A stretch of 12,878 bases of DNA from the NCBI GenBank assembly GCA_022709465.1, contig JAKLIT010000029.1, positions 1-12,878 of the forward strand, written 5' to 3'. Positions 6,299 through 12,878 of the stretch are shown here, in pieces. Under the pieces are notes generated by a model. The model saw only the letters and a list, made by a program, of their open reading frames with translations. It was not told the DNA's origin and did not search any database. Made by a program: the position numbers and the translations under genes. This DNA comes from Candidatus Omnitrophota bacterium (GTDB taxonomy: Bacteria; Omnitrophota; Koll11; Pluralincolimonadales; Pluralincolimonadaceae). Each line of letters begins with the position of its first letter. The first letter of the stretch is position 1.

Positions 6299-8391
6299 AT
6301 AACAGCAAGGACCTGCATGATATCCCCGTCCGTTTCGTCAAGGGCGTAGGGCCGGCGAGGGCCGAGATACTCAAGAAACTCGATATAGTGACTGTCGAGG
6401 ACCTGCTCTACCATTTTCCGCGGAGGTATGAGGACCGCAGCCGTTTCGATCCTATCAACAAGCTCAAGGAGGGCGCCCACGCCGCCATCAAGGGTGAGGT
6501 GCTGACGTCGGGCACGCGCAGCGGCAGGCCCCGTTTCGGCCGCGGCAAGGGCATGTCCGTATACAAGATGGCGTTCGGCGACGGTACCGGCGTAATTTAC
6601 GCCGTCTGGTTCAACCAGCCGTACATGCAGGATGTATTCAAGCAGGGGGATAAAGCCATACTTTACGGCAAGGTCGAGAGGCACAAGGACCTCCAGATCT
6701 CAAACCCCGAATTCGAGATAATAAACGACGAGGAGAAGGAGACGATCCATACCGGCAGGATAGTCCCCATATATCCGTTGACCGAGGGGATAAGCCAGAA
6801 GGGCATGCGAAGCGTAATGAAGAATATGCTCGACAGGTACCTTGAAGAGACGGAGGAGTTCCTGCCCGAGGAGGTCAGGCAGAGGAACAGCCTGCCCGCG
6901 CTGAAGCAGGCACTTTTTAATATGCATTTTCCGGAGAGCGAAGAGCTGCGCAAGGCCGCGTATGAGAGGGTAGTATTCGATGAATTCTTCGTGTTGCAGG
7001 TCGCGCTTGCGCAGAGGCGGCAGAAGATAAAAGGGCTCGGCACCGGCGTCGCGCATAAGACGGGCGGCGAGCTAATGGGGACGTTCAGGGCCATGCTGCC
7101 TTTCAAGCTTACCGGCGCGCAGGAACGCGCTATGGGGGATATCGAAAAGGATATGGCGAGCGACAGGCCGATGAACCGCCTGCTAGAGGGCGATGTAGGG
7201 TCGGGAAAGACCATAGTCGCCGCCCACGCACTCGTGCTTACGGTATCGAACGGTTACCAAGGCGCGCTGATGGCGCCGACGGAGATACTCGCGCAGCAGC
7301 ATTTTGCCGGCCTCAATAAACTCCTGAGCCCGCTGGGTATCAATGTTATACTGCTGACCAACAGCGTCGAGGCTGAAGCGCGGGAGGAGGCCCTGCGCAT
7401 GATAGAGGAGGGGCGCGCGAACGTCGCGGTAGGCACGCACTCGCTCATACAGGAAGGCGTCAGGTTCAAGCGCCTCGGGCTTGCCGTTGTGGACGAACAG
7501 CATAAGTTCGGCGTCGACCAGAGGGCGCAGTTGAAGCAGAAGGGGATCAATCCCGACATGCTGTTCATGACCGCAACGCCGATACCGCGGACGCTCGCGA
7601 TGACGCTCTACGGCGACCTCGACCTTTCGCTGCTGGATGAGATGCCGAAGGGCAGGATACCGTCCAGATCATTCCTTGTCGGCGAGGAGAAGCGCGAAGG
7701 CGTATATAAGTTCATCGCGCAGGAAGCCGCCGCCGGCAGCCAGGTGTTCATAGTATGCCCGCTGATCAGGAAGACCGGGAATAATGAGCTGAAGGCCGCT
7801 ACCGAGATGTACGAAAGGTTCAGGAAAGGGGTCTTCCCGGGGCTCAATGTCGGGCTCATCCACGGCAAGCTCGATAACGATGAGAAAGAGCGCGTGATGC
7901 GGGATTTCGGGGCAGGGAAGGTGCAGATTCTCGTCTCGACCACGGTTGTCGAGGTAGGCATCGATAACCCGAACGTCTCTGTCATGCTAATAGAGAACCC
8001 CGAAAGGTTCGGTCTTAGCCAGCTGCACCAGCTGCGCGGCAGGATAGGAAGGGGCAACCAGCGCTCGTACTGCATAATGATATCGGATACCGGTTCCGAA
8101 ACGGCGCGCAAGCGCATAAAAGCCCTTGTCAGCAACACGAGCGGGTTTAACATCGCGGAAGAGGACCTGCAGCTGCGCGGCCCCGGGCAGTTCTTCGGGA
8201 CGAGACAGCACGGCTTACCGGAGCTGCGCTACGCTAACCTTCTCGCTAACGTAAAGCAGCTCGAGGCGGCGCGAAAAGAAGCTTTCGGGCTTGTCAGCGC
8301 CGACGCAGAACTCGCGAAACCGCAGAACAGGCGCCTTAAAGAGGCTGTAAGGAGAAAGTACCCCGATGAGGATAACAAGCGGGACTCGTAA
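6295..8391 (+). CDS. recG: ATP-dependent DNA helicase RecG
   Basis: RecG is a superfamily 2 translocase that reverses stalled replication forks and remodels branched DNA and R-loops. At 698 residues it matches E. coli RecG (693). Domains: an N-terminal wedge/OB region at about 10-150 containing the FVKGVGPARAEIL and DLLYHFPRRYEDRS signatures; Walker A GDVGSGKT 299-306; DEQH 400-403 (followed by KFGVDQR where many homologues have RFGV); TATPIPRT 426-433; STTVVEVGID 548-557; and QLRGRIGR 579-586. The C-terminal translocation motif EEDLQLRGPGQFFGTRQHG (622-640) is intact. The ATG lies within the ATGA overlap with the TPR gene, and the nearest purine-rich site is some 20 bases upstream, so coupling is likely. 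rsmD starts 26 bases before the recG end. Identification is secure. Confidence 0.98.
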   Translation: MNNSKDLHDIPVRFVKGVGPARAEILKKLDIVTVEDLLYHFPRRYEDRSRFDPINKLKEGAHAAIKGEVLTSGTRSGRPRFGRGKGMSVYKMAFGDGTGVIYAVWFNQPYMQDVFKQGDKAILYGKVERHKDLQISNPEFEIINDEEKETIHTGRIVPIYPLTEGISQKGMRSVMKNMLDRYLEETEEFLPEEVRQRNSLPALKQALFNMHFPESEELRKAAYERVVFDEFFVLQVALAQRRQKIKGLGTGVAHKTGGELMGTFRAMLPFKLTGAQERAMGDIEKDMASDRPMNRLLEGDVGSGKTIVAAHALVLTVSNGYQGALMAPTEILAQQHFAGLNKLLSPLGINVILLTNSVEAEAREEALRMIEEGRANVAVGTHSLIQEGVRFKRLGLAVVDEQHKFGVDQRAQLKQKGINPDMLFMTATPIPRTLAMTLYGDLDLSLLDEMPKGRIPSRSFLVGEEKREGVYKFIAQEAAAGSQVFIVCPLIRKTGNNELKAATEMYERFRKGVFPGLNVGLIHGKLDNDEKERVMRDFGAGKVQILVSTTVVEVGIDNPNVSVMLIENPERFGLSQLHQLRGRIGRGNQRSYCIMISDTGSETARKRIKALVSNTSGFNIAEEDLQLRGPGQFFGTRQHGLPELRYANLLANVKQLEAARKEAFGLVSADAELAKPQNRRLKEAVRRKYPDEDNKRDS
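8349..8354 (+). promoter_or_regulatory. Shine-Dalgarno of rsmD inside recG
   Basis: AAGGAG lies 11 bases before the rsmD ATG at 8366, within the last codons of recG. It supports an rsmD start that overlaps the recG end by 26 bases. Confidence 0.6.
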
Positions 8392-8941
8392 GAGCAGGAT
8401 TATAAAAGCCCCGGAGAGCATAAGGCCCACGCTCGATAACGTCCGGAAGGCCATATTTGACATACTCGGCGAGGGCGTAAATGGCTCCAAGGTCCTCGAC
8501 CTCTTCGCCGGCTCCGGCGCGCTGGGCATCGAAGCCCTCAGCAGGGGGGCTGTATCATGCACGTTCGTCGACAACAGCCGCGCCTCCATAAAGGCCATAA
8601 AGGCGAACCTTGAGGGGCTGGGGCTCGCGGGAGCCGGAGGCGGGCCGTCAGAGAGCTCTGTCATATACGCCGATTCCGAGGCCGCCATCGGCAGGCTTGC
8701 GGGCGACGGCGCTGCCTTCGACATAATACTGATGGACCCCCCTTATTATAAGGAATTGGCCAAAAAAACATTGTCTTTGCTGGGCAATTGTGATATATTA
8801 TCCGGGACTGGCGTAGCGGTTATAGAGCATTCCAAGCACGACCGGATGCCCGATTCAAGCGGGAGTTTAAGGCTCTTGCGTACCGCCAGGTACGGTGATA
8901 CGCTGGTTTCATTTTATCGCAAGGATCAAGGCAAATCATGA
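8366..8941 (+). CDS. rsmD: 16S rRNA (guanine966-N2)-methyltransferase RsmD
   Basis: RsmD uses S-adenosylmethionine to methylate N2 of G966 in helix 31 of 16S rRNA during 30S assembly. The 191-residue protein has the family N-terminus MRITSG followed by RPT at 20-22 (known family pattern: RIxxG...RPT.dxvReaiFniL). It has the SAM-binding motif DLFAGSGALGIEALSRG at 45-61, the acidic residue D69 after the second strand, and the catalytic DPPY at 124-127. It overlaps recG by 26 bases and coaD by four. The rsmD-coaD pair is common in bacteria, without an obvious biochemical reason. The section coding for about residues 130-145 is locally AT-rich and holds a promoter-like sequence. Close alternatives are other N2-guanine methyltransferases, but length, N-terminus and the coaD neighbour point to RsmD. 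Confidence 0.95.
   Translation: MRITSGTRKSRIIKAPESIRPTLDNVRKAIFDILGEGVNGSKVLDLFAGSGALGIEALSRGAVSCTFVDNSRASIKAIKANLEGLGLAGAGGGPSESSVIYADSEAAIGRLAGDGAAFDIILMDPPYYKELAKKTLSLLGNCDILSGTGVAVIEHSKHDRMPDSSGSLRLLRTARYGDTLVSFYRKDQGKS
8771..8799 (+). promoter_or_regulatory. Candidate internal promoter in rsmD, upstream of coaD
   Basis: TTGTCT (8771-8776), a 17-base spacer, then TATATT (8794-8799), with TG one base before the -10 (extended -10). It sits in an AT-rich pocket of an otherwise GC-rich gene. A transcript would begin about 130 bases before coaD. Purely a sequence prediction. Confidence 0.45.
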
Positions 8942-9417
8942 AGAATAAGGCGGTCTACCCGGGGACTTTCGACCCGGTCACATTCGGCCATATCGACCTG
9001 ATAAAAAGGGCCCTTAAGATCTTTGATACCGTCATAATAGCCGTCGCGCACAACGCGGACAAGGCGCCGCTTTTCGGCGTTGAGGAGCGCATCTCGATGC
9101 TGAAGCAGGCGACTAGGGGCATGAAGGGCGTCGTCATAGAGAGTTTTGACGGGCTCGCGGTGGATTACGTAAGGAGGAAGGGCTCCGTGGTTATGGTCCG
9201 CGGCCTCAGGATGCTCTCGGACTTCGAATACGAATTCCAGATGGCGCTGACGAACAGGAAGCTCGGGCAGGATATCGAGACGATATTCATGATGCCTTCC
9301 GAATCCTACTCATACCTTTCATCGAAACTCATCAAGGAGGCGTTCGCGCTCGGCGCAGACGTGAAGGACTTTGTCCCGCCGTTCGTCGCCAAGGCGCTCG
9401 CGAAAAAACTAAGATGA
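8938..9417 (+). CDS. coaD: Phosphopantetheine adenylyltransferase (CoA synthesis)
   Basis: CoaD joins 4'-phosphopantetheine and ATP to make dephospho-CoA and pyrophosphate, the penultimate and often controlling step of coenzyme A synthesis in the cytoplasm. The 159 residues equal the E. coli length. Nucleotidyltransferase signatures: YPGTFDPVTFGH at 7-18 with T10 and the TxGH histidine H18, VRGLR at 87-91, the DFEYEFQMA segment at 95-103, and SSKLIKE at 128-134 near the C-terminus, which corresponds to the family ISSTxxKE motif. The start shares ATGA with the rsmD stop, and AAGG lies six bases upstream. The stop shares ATGA with the next gene. CoA feeds the acyl carrier and malonyl/acetyl-CoA reactions of FabH and FabD encoded downstream. 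Secure call. Confidence 0.98.
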   Translation: MKNKAVYPGTFDPVTFGHIDLIKRALKIFDTVIIAVAHNADKAPLFGVEERISMLKQATRGMKGVVIESFDGLAVDYVRRKGSVVMVRGLRMLSDFEYEFQMALTNRKLGQDIETIFMMPSESYSYLSSKLIKEAFALGADVKDFVPPFVAKALAKKLR

Positions 9418-9860
9418 AGATAAAGGTTAACGACATACCGAAGGACGGCATAACGCTGGAAGAGAAGCAGGACGCCGCGGCGCTTGACCTCGCGCGCGAC
9501 GACCTTAAGTTCGTTACGCCCGTGTCCCTTTCGGCATTCCTGACGCGCGATAAGGACGATGTTTACGCGCACGTAAAGGCGAGCGGGCGCATAGAGGCGG
9601 TTTGCGGCAGGTGCCTTGCGGCATATACGATAGATTTCGACAAGGAATTCGATTTCAGTTATGATGTTAAGGGCAAGAGCACCCTCGACTTGACGGACGA
9701 CATAAGAGCGGAGATAATCCTCGAGTACCCGATCAAGCCGCTTTGCAGGGAGAACTGCAAGGGGTTGTGCCAGGTATGCGGCAAGAGCCTTAATGAAGGT
9801 GATTGCGGACACACACCTGACGCGCAAAAATGGAACGAAGCGAAGAAGAACGGTAATTAA
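9414..9860 (+). CDS. yceD: DUF177 / YceD family protein, 23S rRNA accumulation protein
   Basis: DUF177 (YceD) proteins are encoded next to rpmF in many bacteria and in plants; genetic work links them to 23S rRNA accumulation, so a role in 50S assembly is likely but the mechanism is not established. This one has 148 residues. The N-terminal part (1-60) is variable. Then come CGRCL at 64-68 and the characteristic C-terminal cluster with C111, C115, C119, C122 and C131 (PLCRENCKGLCQVCGKSLN at 109-127), which looks like a zinc-binding knuckle. The start is the ATGA shared with coaD, with no clear ribosome-binding site, so coupling is likely. rpmF follows after 21 bases. A promoter-like sequence lies inside the gene. 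Family assignment is firm; the gene name is borrowed from E. coli. Confidence 0.92.
   Translation: MKIKVNDIPKDGITLEEKQDAAALDLARDDLKFVTPVSLSAFLTRDKDDVYAHVKASGRIEAVCGRCLAAYTIDFDKEFDFSYDVKGKSTLDLTDDIRAEIILEYPIKPLCRENCKGLCQVCGKSLNEGDCGHTPDAQKWNEAKKNGN
9690..9718 (+). promoter_or_regulatory. Candidate internal promoter in the DUF177 gene, upstream of rpmF
   Basis: TTGACG (9690-9695) and GATAAT (9713-9718) are separated by exactly 17 bases; each hexamer matches five of six sigma70 consensus bases. The predicted start is about 155 bases before the rpmF ATG. It could give rpmF-plsX-fabH-fabD its own transcript. Chance occurrence inside coding sequence cannot be excluded. Confidence 0.45.
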
Positions 9861-9866
9861 GGAAAG

Positions 9867-9872
9867 AAGGAG
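9867..9872 (+). promoter_or_regulatory. Shine-Dalgarno of rpmF
   Basis: AAGGAG with a 9-base spacer precedes the rpmF ATG, inside a purine-only-looking stretch between the DUF177 stop and rpmF. This is a strong independent initiation site, unlike the coupled starts on both sides. Confidence 0.8.
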
Positions 9873-9881
9873 AAGAGATAA

Positions 9882-10079
9882 ATGGCACTGCCAAAGAGAA
9901 AACATTCGAAAGCAAGGCGCGACAAATCCCGCACGCACCAGGTCCTGTCGGCACCCCAGATGACGAAGTGCCCGCAATGCTTCGCGTCCGTAAAGACGCA
10001 TCGCGCGTGCCCGAGCTGCGGATATTATAAGGGGCGCAAGGTCCTTGACATCAAGGTCAAGGAAGAGAAGAAGAAATGA
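9882..10079 (+). CDS. rpmF: 50S ribosomal protein L32, zinc-ribbon form
   Basis: L32 is a small protein of the large ribosomal subunit. The 65-residue chain starts MALPKRKHSKARRDKSRTH, a typical L32 opening (initiator Met then a small residue, P-K-R-K-x-S). C30/C33 and C43/C46 form the zinc ribbon of the cysteine-bearing form. A lysine-rich C-terminus follows. A strong ribosome-binding site fixes the start. The stop overlaps the plsX start (ATGA). The order DUF177-rpmF-plsX-fab is a long-recognised arrangement that ties ribosomal protein and phospholipid gene expression together. Confidence 0.97.
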   Translation: MALPKRKHSKARRDKSRTHQVLSAPQMTKCPQCFASVKTHRACPSCGYYKGRKVLDIKVKEEKKK

Positions 10080-11068
10080 GGATAGCCGTAGATGGGATGG
10101 GAGGCGACTACGCGCCTAAAGTAGTCGTCGAAGGCGCTGTACTGGCCGCATCCGAATACGGACATGAGGTAATAATCGTCGGCGACAAGCCGAGGATAGA
10201 CGCGGAACTCGGCAGGATCGGCTCTATCCCCCCGAGCATCAGTGTCGTGCACGCCTCGGAAGTCATCGACATGCACGAGCCGGGCGCCGTCAGCGCGCGC
10301 ACGAAGAAGGACTCCTCGATATGCGTCGCGACGGAGCTTGTAAAGGAAGGCAAGGCCGACGCGGTCGTCTCGGCCGGCAATACGGCGGCATTCGTCAGCG
10401 CGGCGATGCTGTCGCTGCGCAGGCTTCCCGGGGTAGAACGCCCCGGTATCGCGATACCGTTGCCGTCGATCAAGGGGCCGGTGGTTCTGATAGATGTCGG
10501 AGCGACGATAAACCCGGAGCCGCAGCACCTGCTAGGTTTTGCCGTCATGGGCGGCGTCTATGCCAGCCATATATTACAGATGGAAAATCCCTCCATAGGC
10601 CTGCTGAACATAGGTGAAGAATCCTCGAAGGGCCCCGATTACCTTAAGCAGGCGCACCAGTTGCTCGGATCGAGCAACCTGAATTTTAAAGGGAACGCGG
10701 AAGGCAAGGATATATTCGCCGGCCATTTCGACGTTGTGGTATGCGACGGCTACACGGGCAACGTTGTGCTTAAAGTATCGGAATCCATAGCTTCTACGAT
10801 CTCCTCTTTCATAAAGGACCAGATAAAGAAGGACCCGCTGAGGATAATCGGCGGACTGCTCACCAAGCCGGCGTTCGAGGCCGTCAAGAAGCAGATCGAC
10901 TACGCCGAATACGGCGGCGCGCCGCTGCTCGGCGTCAACGGTATATGCATAATCAGCCACGGCCGCTCGTCCGCGAAGGCGGTCAAGAACGCGATAAGGG
11001 TCGCGGGCGAATTCGTAGAGCACAAAGTGAACAACCACATCCTCGAGGCGGTAAAGACCCTCAAATGA
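10076..11068 (+). CDS. plsX: Phosphate acyltransferase PlsX
   Basis: PlsX converts acyl-ACP and phosphate to acyl-phosphate, which PlsY uses to acylate glycerol-3-phosphate; it is a peripheral membrane enzyme. At 330 residues the length is typical. Signatures: VDGMGGDYAP at 5-14 (many homologues have DAMGGD), SAGNTAAFVSAAM at 99-111, VGATINPEPQHLLGFAVMGG at 141-160 (T144 where the family usually has Asn in VGAN), LLNIGEE at 176-182 with KG shortly after, and DGYTGNVVLKVSE at 224-236. The start is the ATGA shared with rpmF; the purine-rich rpmF tail (AAGGAAGAG) can act as the ribosome-binding site. The stop is shared with fabH in the same way. The two substitutions are minor and do not suggest loss of function. 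Secure call. Confidence 0.97.
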   Translation: MRIAVDGMGGDYAPKVVVEGAVLAASEYGHEVIIVGDKPRIDAELGRIGSIPPSISVVHASEVIDMHEPGAVSARTKKDSSICVATELVKEGKADAVVSAGNTAAFVSAAMLSLRRLPGVERPGIAIPLPSIKGPVVLIDVGATINPEPQHLLGFAVMGGVYASHILQMENPSIGLLNIGEESSKGPDYLKQAHQLLGSSNLNFKGNAEGKDIFAGHFDVVVCDGYTGNVVLKVSESIASTISSFIKDQIKKDPLRIIGGLLTKPAFEAVKKQIDYAEYGGAPLLGVNGICIISHGRSSAKAVKNAIRVAGEFVEHKVNNHILEAVKTLK

Positions 11069-12081
11069 CACCAAAACCGAAAGCCGCCAAAAAACCATCA
11101 GCTAAGATAAAGGCCGGCATAATAGGGCTCGGCGCGTACCTTCCGAGCAAGGTCATGACGAACCTCGACCTCGAGAAGCTCGTCGAGACCTCGGATGAAT
11201 GGATACGCACGAGGACCGGCATCTCCGAACGCAGGATAGCCTGCAAGGAAGAGACCACCTCTGACCTCGCGGCACATGCGGCCAGGGCCGCGATAAAAGA
11301 CGCGAAGCTCGAGCCGAAGGATATAGAGCTCATAATACTCGCGACGATAACACCGGATATGCCTTTCCCCGCGACGAGCTGTTTCGTGCAGGCAAAGATC
11401 GGCGCCGTGAATGCGGCGTGTTTCGATATCAACGCCGCGTGTTCCGGTTTTATACATGAACTCACGATAGCCCAGCAGTTCATAGAGAGCGGGATGTATA
11501 AGAATATACTTGTCATCGGGGTAGAGCTGCTCTCCCGTTTTGTCGACTGGAAGGACCGCTCGACCTGTGTGCTCTTCGGGGACGGCGCGGGCGCGGCCGT
11601 GATAGCGCCGGTCAAGAAGGGCGGGCTTTTGTCCTCCTATATAGGCGCGGACGGGACGAAGAGCAACCTGCTGATGTTCCCGGCCGGCGGTTCCGTTAAT
11701 CCCGCATCGCACGAGACGGTGACACAGGGCCTGCATTTCCTGAAGATGGAAGGCAATGAGGTCTTCAAGAACGCCGTCCGCGTCATGACGACGGCGGCGG
11801 GCAAAGCGATAGAGAAGGCGGCACTTACGACAGCAGATATCGATTGCGTTATACCGCACCAGGCGAACATAAGGATAATAGAGGCGGTCATCGCCCGTGT
11901 AGGCATACCGCCGGAGAAGGTATTCGTGAACGTCGAAAAATACGGCAACATGTCTGCCGCTTCGGCGATCGTCGCGCTGTTCGAGGCCGTGAAGGCGGGG
12001 CGCGTGAAGAAGGGCGATAAGGTCCTTCTTGTCGCGTTCGGGAGCGGTTTTGTCTGGGGGTCGTGCGTAATAGAATGGTAG
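11065..12081 (+). CDS. fabH: 3-oxoacyl-ACP synthase III (FabH, KAS III)
   Basis: FabH starts type II fatty acid synthesis by condensing an acyl-CoA primer, usually acetyl-CoA, with malonyl-ACP. The 338-residue protein keeps the whole catalytic triad: C126 in INAACSGF (122-129), H265 in IPHQAN (263-268) and N295 in KYGNMSAAS (292-300). DEWIRTRTGISERR at 44-57 is the substrate/CoA-binding segment, and FGDGAGAAV at 171-179 is also standard. The start chosen is the ATG overlapping the plsX stop (ATGA); the frame is open further upstream but only inside plsX. With this start the protein has a lysine/proline/alanine-rich extension of about 13 residues compared with E. coli FabH. fabD begins seven bases before the stop. 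Primer preference (acetyl or branched) cannot be read from the sequence by eye. Confidence 0.97.
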   Translation: MTPKPKAAKKPSAKIKAGIIGLGAYLPSKVMTNLDLEKLVETSDEWIRTRTGISERRIACKEETTSDLAAHAARAAIKDAKLEPKDIELIILATITPDMPFPATSCFVQAKIGAVNAACFDINAACSGFIHELTIAQQFIESGMYKNILVIGVELLSRFVDWKDRSTCVLFGDGAGAAVIAPVKKGGLLSSYIGADGTKSNLLMFPAGGSVNPASHETVTQGLHFLKMEGNEVFKNAVRVMTTAAGKAIEKAALTTADIDCVIPHQANIRIIEAVIARVGIPPEKVFVNVEKYGNMSAASAIVALFEAVKAGRVKKGDKVLLVAFGSGFVWGSCVIEW

Positions 12082-12878
12082 ATACCGCTATAATATTCCC
12101 CGGCCAGGGAGCCCAATATGTAGGCATGGGCAAGGAGCTTTACAGCCAGTTTCCCTCCTCGAAGGTAATATTCGAAAGAGCCAACCATATCCTCGGGTTC
12201 GATATAGCAAAACTTTGTTTCGAGGGGCCTAAAGAGGAACTGACAAGGACCGATATTTGCCAACCGGCGATACTTACCGTGTCGATAGCCGCATTGAGGG
12301 CGCTTGAATCCGCGCTGCCGGCCCCGTTGGCGCCGAAAGCGGCCCTCGGGCTGAGCCTCGGAGAGTATACGGCGCTTGTCGCGGCGGGATCGATGACTTT
12401 CGACGACGCAGTCGCGCTCGTAAGGAAGCGCGGACAGTTCATGGAGGAGGCCTCGCGCGAGAACCCCGGCACAATGGCATCGGTGATCGGTTTTCCGCTC
12501 GAGGAGACGAAGAAGGCCTGCGCCGAGACGGGCGCCGAGATAGCGAACCTGAACTCCCCCGGGCAGATAGTGATATCCGGCACCAAAGAGAAAGTCGAAG
12601 CGGCCTCGAGCCTCGCGAGGGAAAGGGGAGCGAGAAAAGTGATACCGCTCGATGTAAGCGGCGCTTTCCACTCGGGCCTTATGGAACCTGCCGCGCGCAG
12701 GCTGAAGGCCGAGGTCGATAATATAGACATGAAGGAACCGAGGATAAGGGTAGTCACGAACGTCAGCGCGGGATATGAATCCTCCCCGGACGAGATCAGG
12801 GCGAACCTCGTGACGCAGGTGAAGTCGTCCGTGCTCTGGGAGGACTCGATAAAGCTCCTCGCGCATGAAGGGATAAAA
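12075..12878 (+). CDS. fabD: Malonyl-CoA:ACP transacylase FabD (3' end missing)
   Basis: FabD transfers malonyl groups from malonyl-CoA to acyl carrier protein, supplying every elongation step of fatty acid synthesis and the FabH reaction. The frame ATG 12075 stays open to the last base, giving 268 residues; the family is about 310, so roughly 40 are missing. The N-terminus AIIFPGQGAQYVGMG (5-19) is canonical, with Q11. The nucleophile S94 is in GLSLGEYTALVAAG (92-105); the usual GHSLG histidine is Leu here, a variant I recall from other FabD lineages. The carboxylate-binding arginine is R119 in RKRGQFM (117-123), and the catalytic H199 is in SGAFHS (195-200). The start overlaps fabH by seven bases; an in-frame GTG at 12063 is a weaker alternative. 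fabG and acpP would be expected next. Confidence 0.95.
   Translation, partial: MVDTAIIFPGQGAQYVGMGKELYSQFPSSKVIFERANHILGFDIAKLCFEGPKEELTRTDICQPAILTVSIAALRALESALPAPLAPKAALGLSLGEYTALVAAGSMTFDDAVALVRKRGQFMEEASRENPGTMASVIGFPLEETKKACAETGAEIANLNSPGQIVISGTKEKVEAASSLARERGARKVIPLDVSGAFHSGLMEPAARRLKAEVDNIDMKEPRIRVVTNVSAGYESSPDEIRANLVTQVKSSVLWEDSIKLLAHEGIK

Noticed and set aside
6057..6302. 81-codon + strand frame at the end of the TPR gene
   Set aside because: Out-of-frame shadow of the TPR repeats, with no independent ribosome-binding site or recognisable domain.
8457..8462. Perfect TTGACA hexamer in rsmD
   Set aside because: The sequence at proper spacing is GC-rich or poorly matching (TAAATG at 15 bases, three of six), so it is not a convincing promoter.
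10945..11064. FabH starting 40 codons earlier inside plsX
   Set aside because: The extra residues are plsX read out of frame. The ATGA junction at 11065 matches the style of the operon.
11637..12866. 409-codon open frame on the - strand opposite fabH and fabD
   Set aside because: It lies wholly antisense to two secure conserved genes, is rich in Arg/Tyr/His in the way of a mirror of GC-rich codons, and shows no family motif or ribosome-binding site. It is open by composition.

Overview
The window is a dense, GC-leaning bacterial chromosome segment carrying 13 protein genes and no RNA genes, transposons, CRISPR arrays or prophage parts. Twelve genes are on the + strand and one (rpmB) on the - strand. 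Gene content is housekeeping: protein export, cation transport, DNA repair, ribosomal proteins, CoA synthesis and fatty acid / phospholipid initiation. A fused SecD-SecF, a Lol-type lipoprotein signal, cysteine-bearing L28 and L32, and heavy use of AGG/ATA codons suggest a Gram-negative, probably uncultured lineage. Omnitrophota or another member of the PVC group would fit, but that is an impression from the proteins, not a demonstrated placement.

Left block (2-4549, +): the 3' part of secDF, a cation diffusion facilitator and recJ. They overlap or abut and read as the tail of one operon. recJ runs head-on into rpmB, and the two stop-codon ends overlap by 11 bp with no terminator visible.

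Middle (4539-4960): rpmB (L28) on the - strand and a 194-bp divergent intergenic region, the only real non-coding stretch. It holds a long imperfect palindrome (4810-4867), a good sigma70-type promoter aimed at rpmB, and an overlapping -10 box aimed the other way. If the rpmB promoter is used, the palindrome is transcribed as a hairpin in the rpmB leader.

Right block (4961-12878, +): a visibly more AT-rich TPR lipoprotein gene, then recG, rsmD, coaD, a DUF177/YceD gene, rpmF (L32), plsX, fabH and the start of fabD, which runs off the end. Genes overlap at almost every junction, often by the four bases ATGA, so translational coupling is likely. Two promoter-like sequences sit inside genes, one in rsmD (upstream of coaD) and one in the DUF177 gene (upstream of rpmF). 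They could let the CoA and ribosome/lipid modules be transcribed separately.

How it fits together: DUF177-rpmF-plsX-fabH-fabD is a widely conserved link between 50S ribosome assembly and entry into type II fatty acid and phosphatidic acid synthesis, and coaD supplies CoA for the same pathway. recG and rsmD add fork repair and 16S rRNA methylation. I found no clearly new multi-gene system. The most notable parts are the rpmB leader palindrome with its back-to-back promoters, the rpmB/recJ tail overlap, and the AT-rich TPR lipoprotein placed in front of recG.
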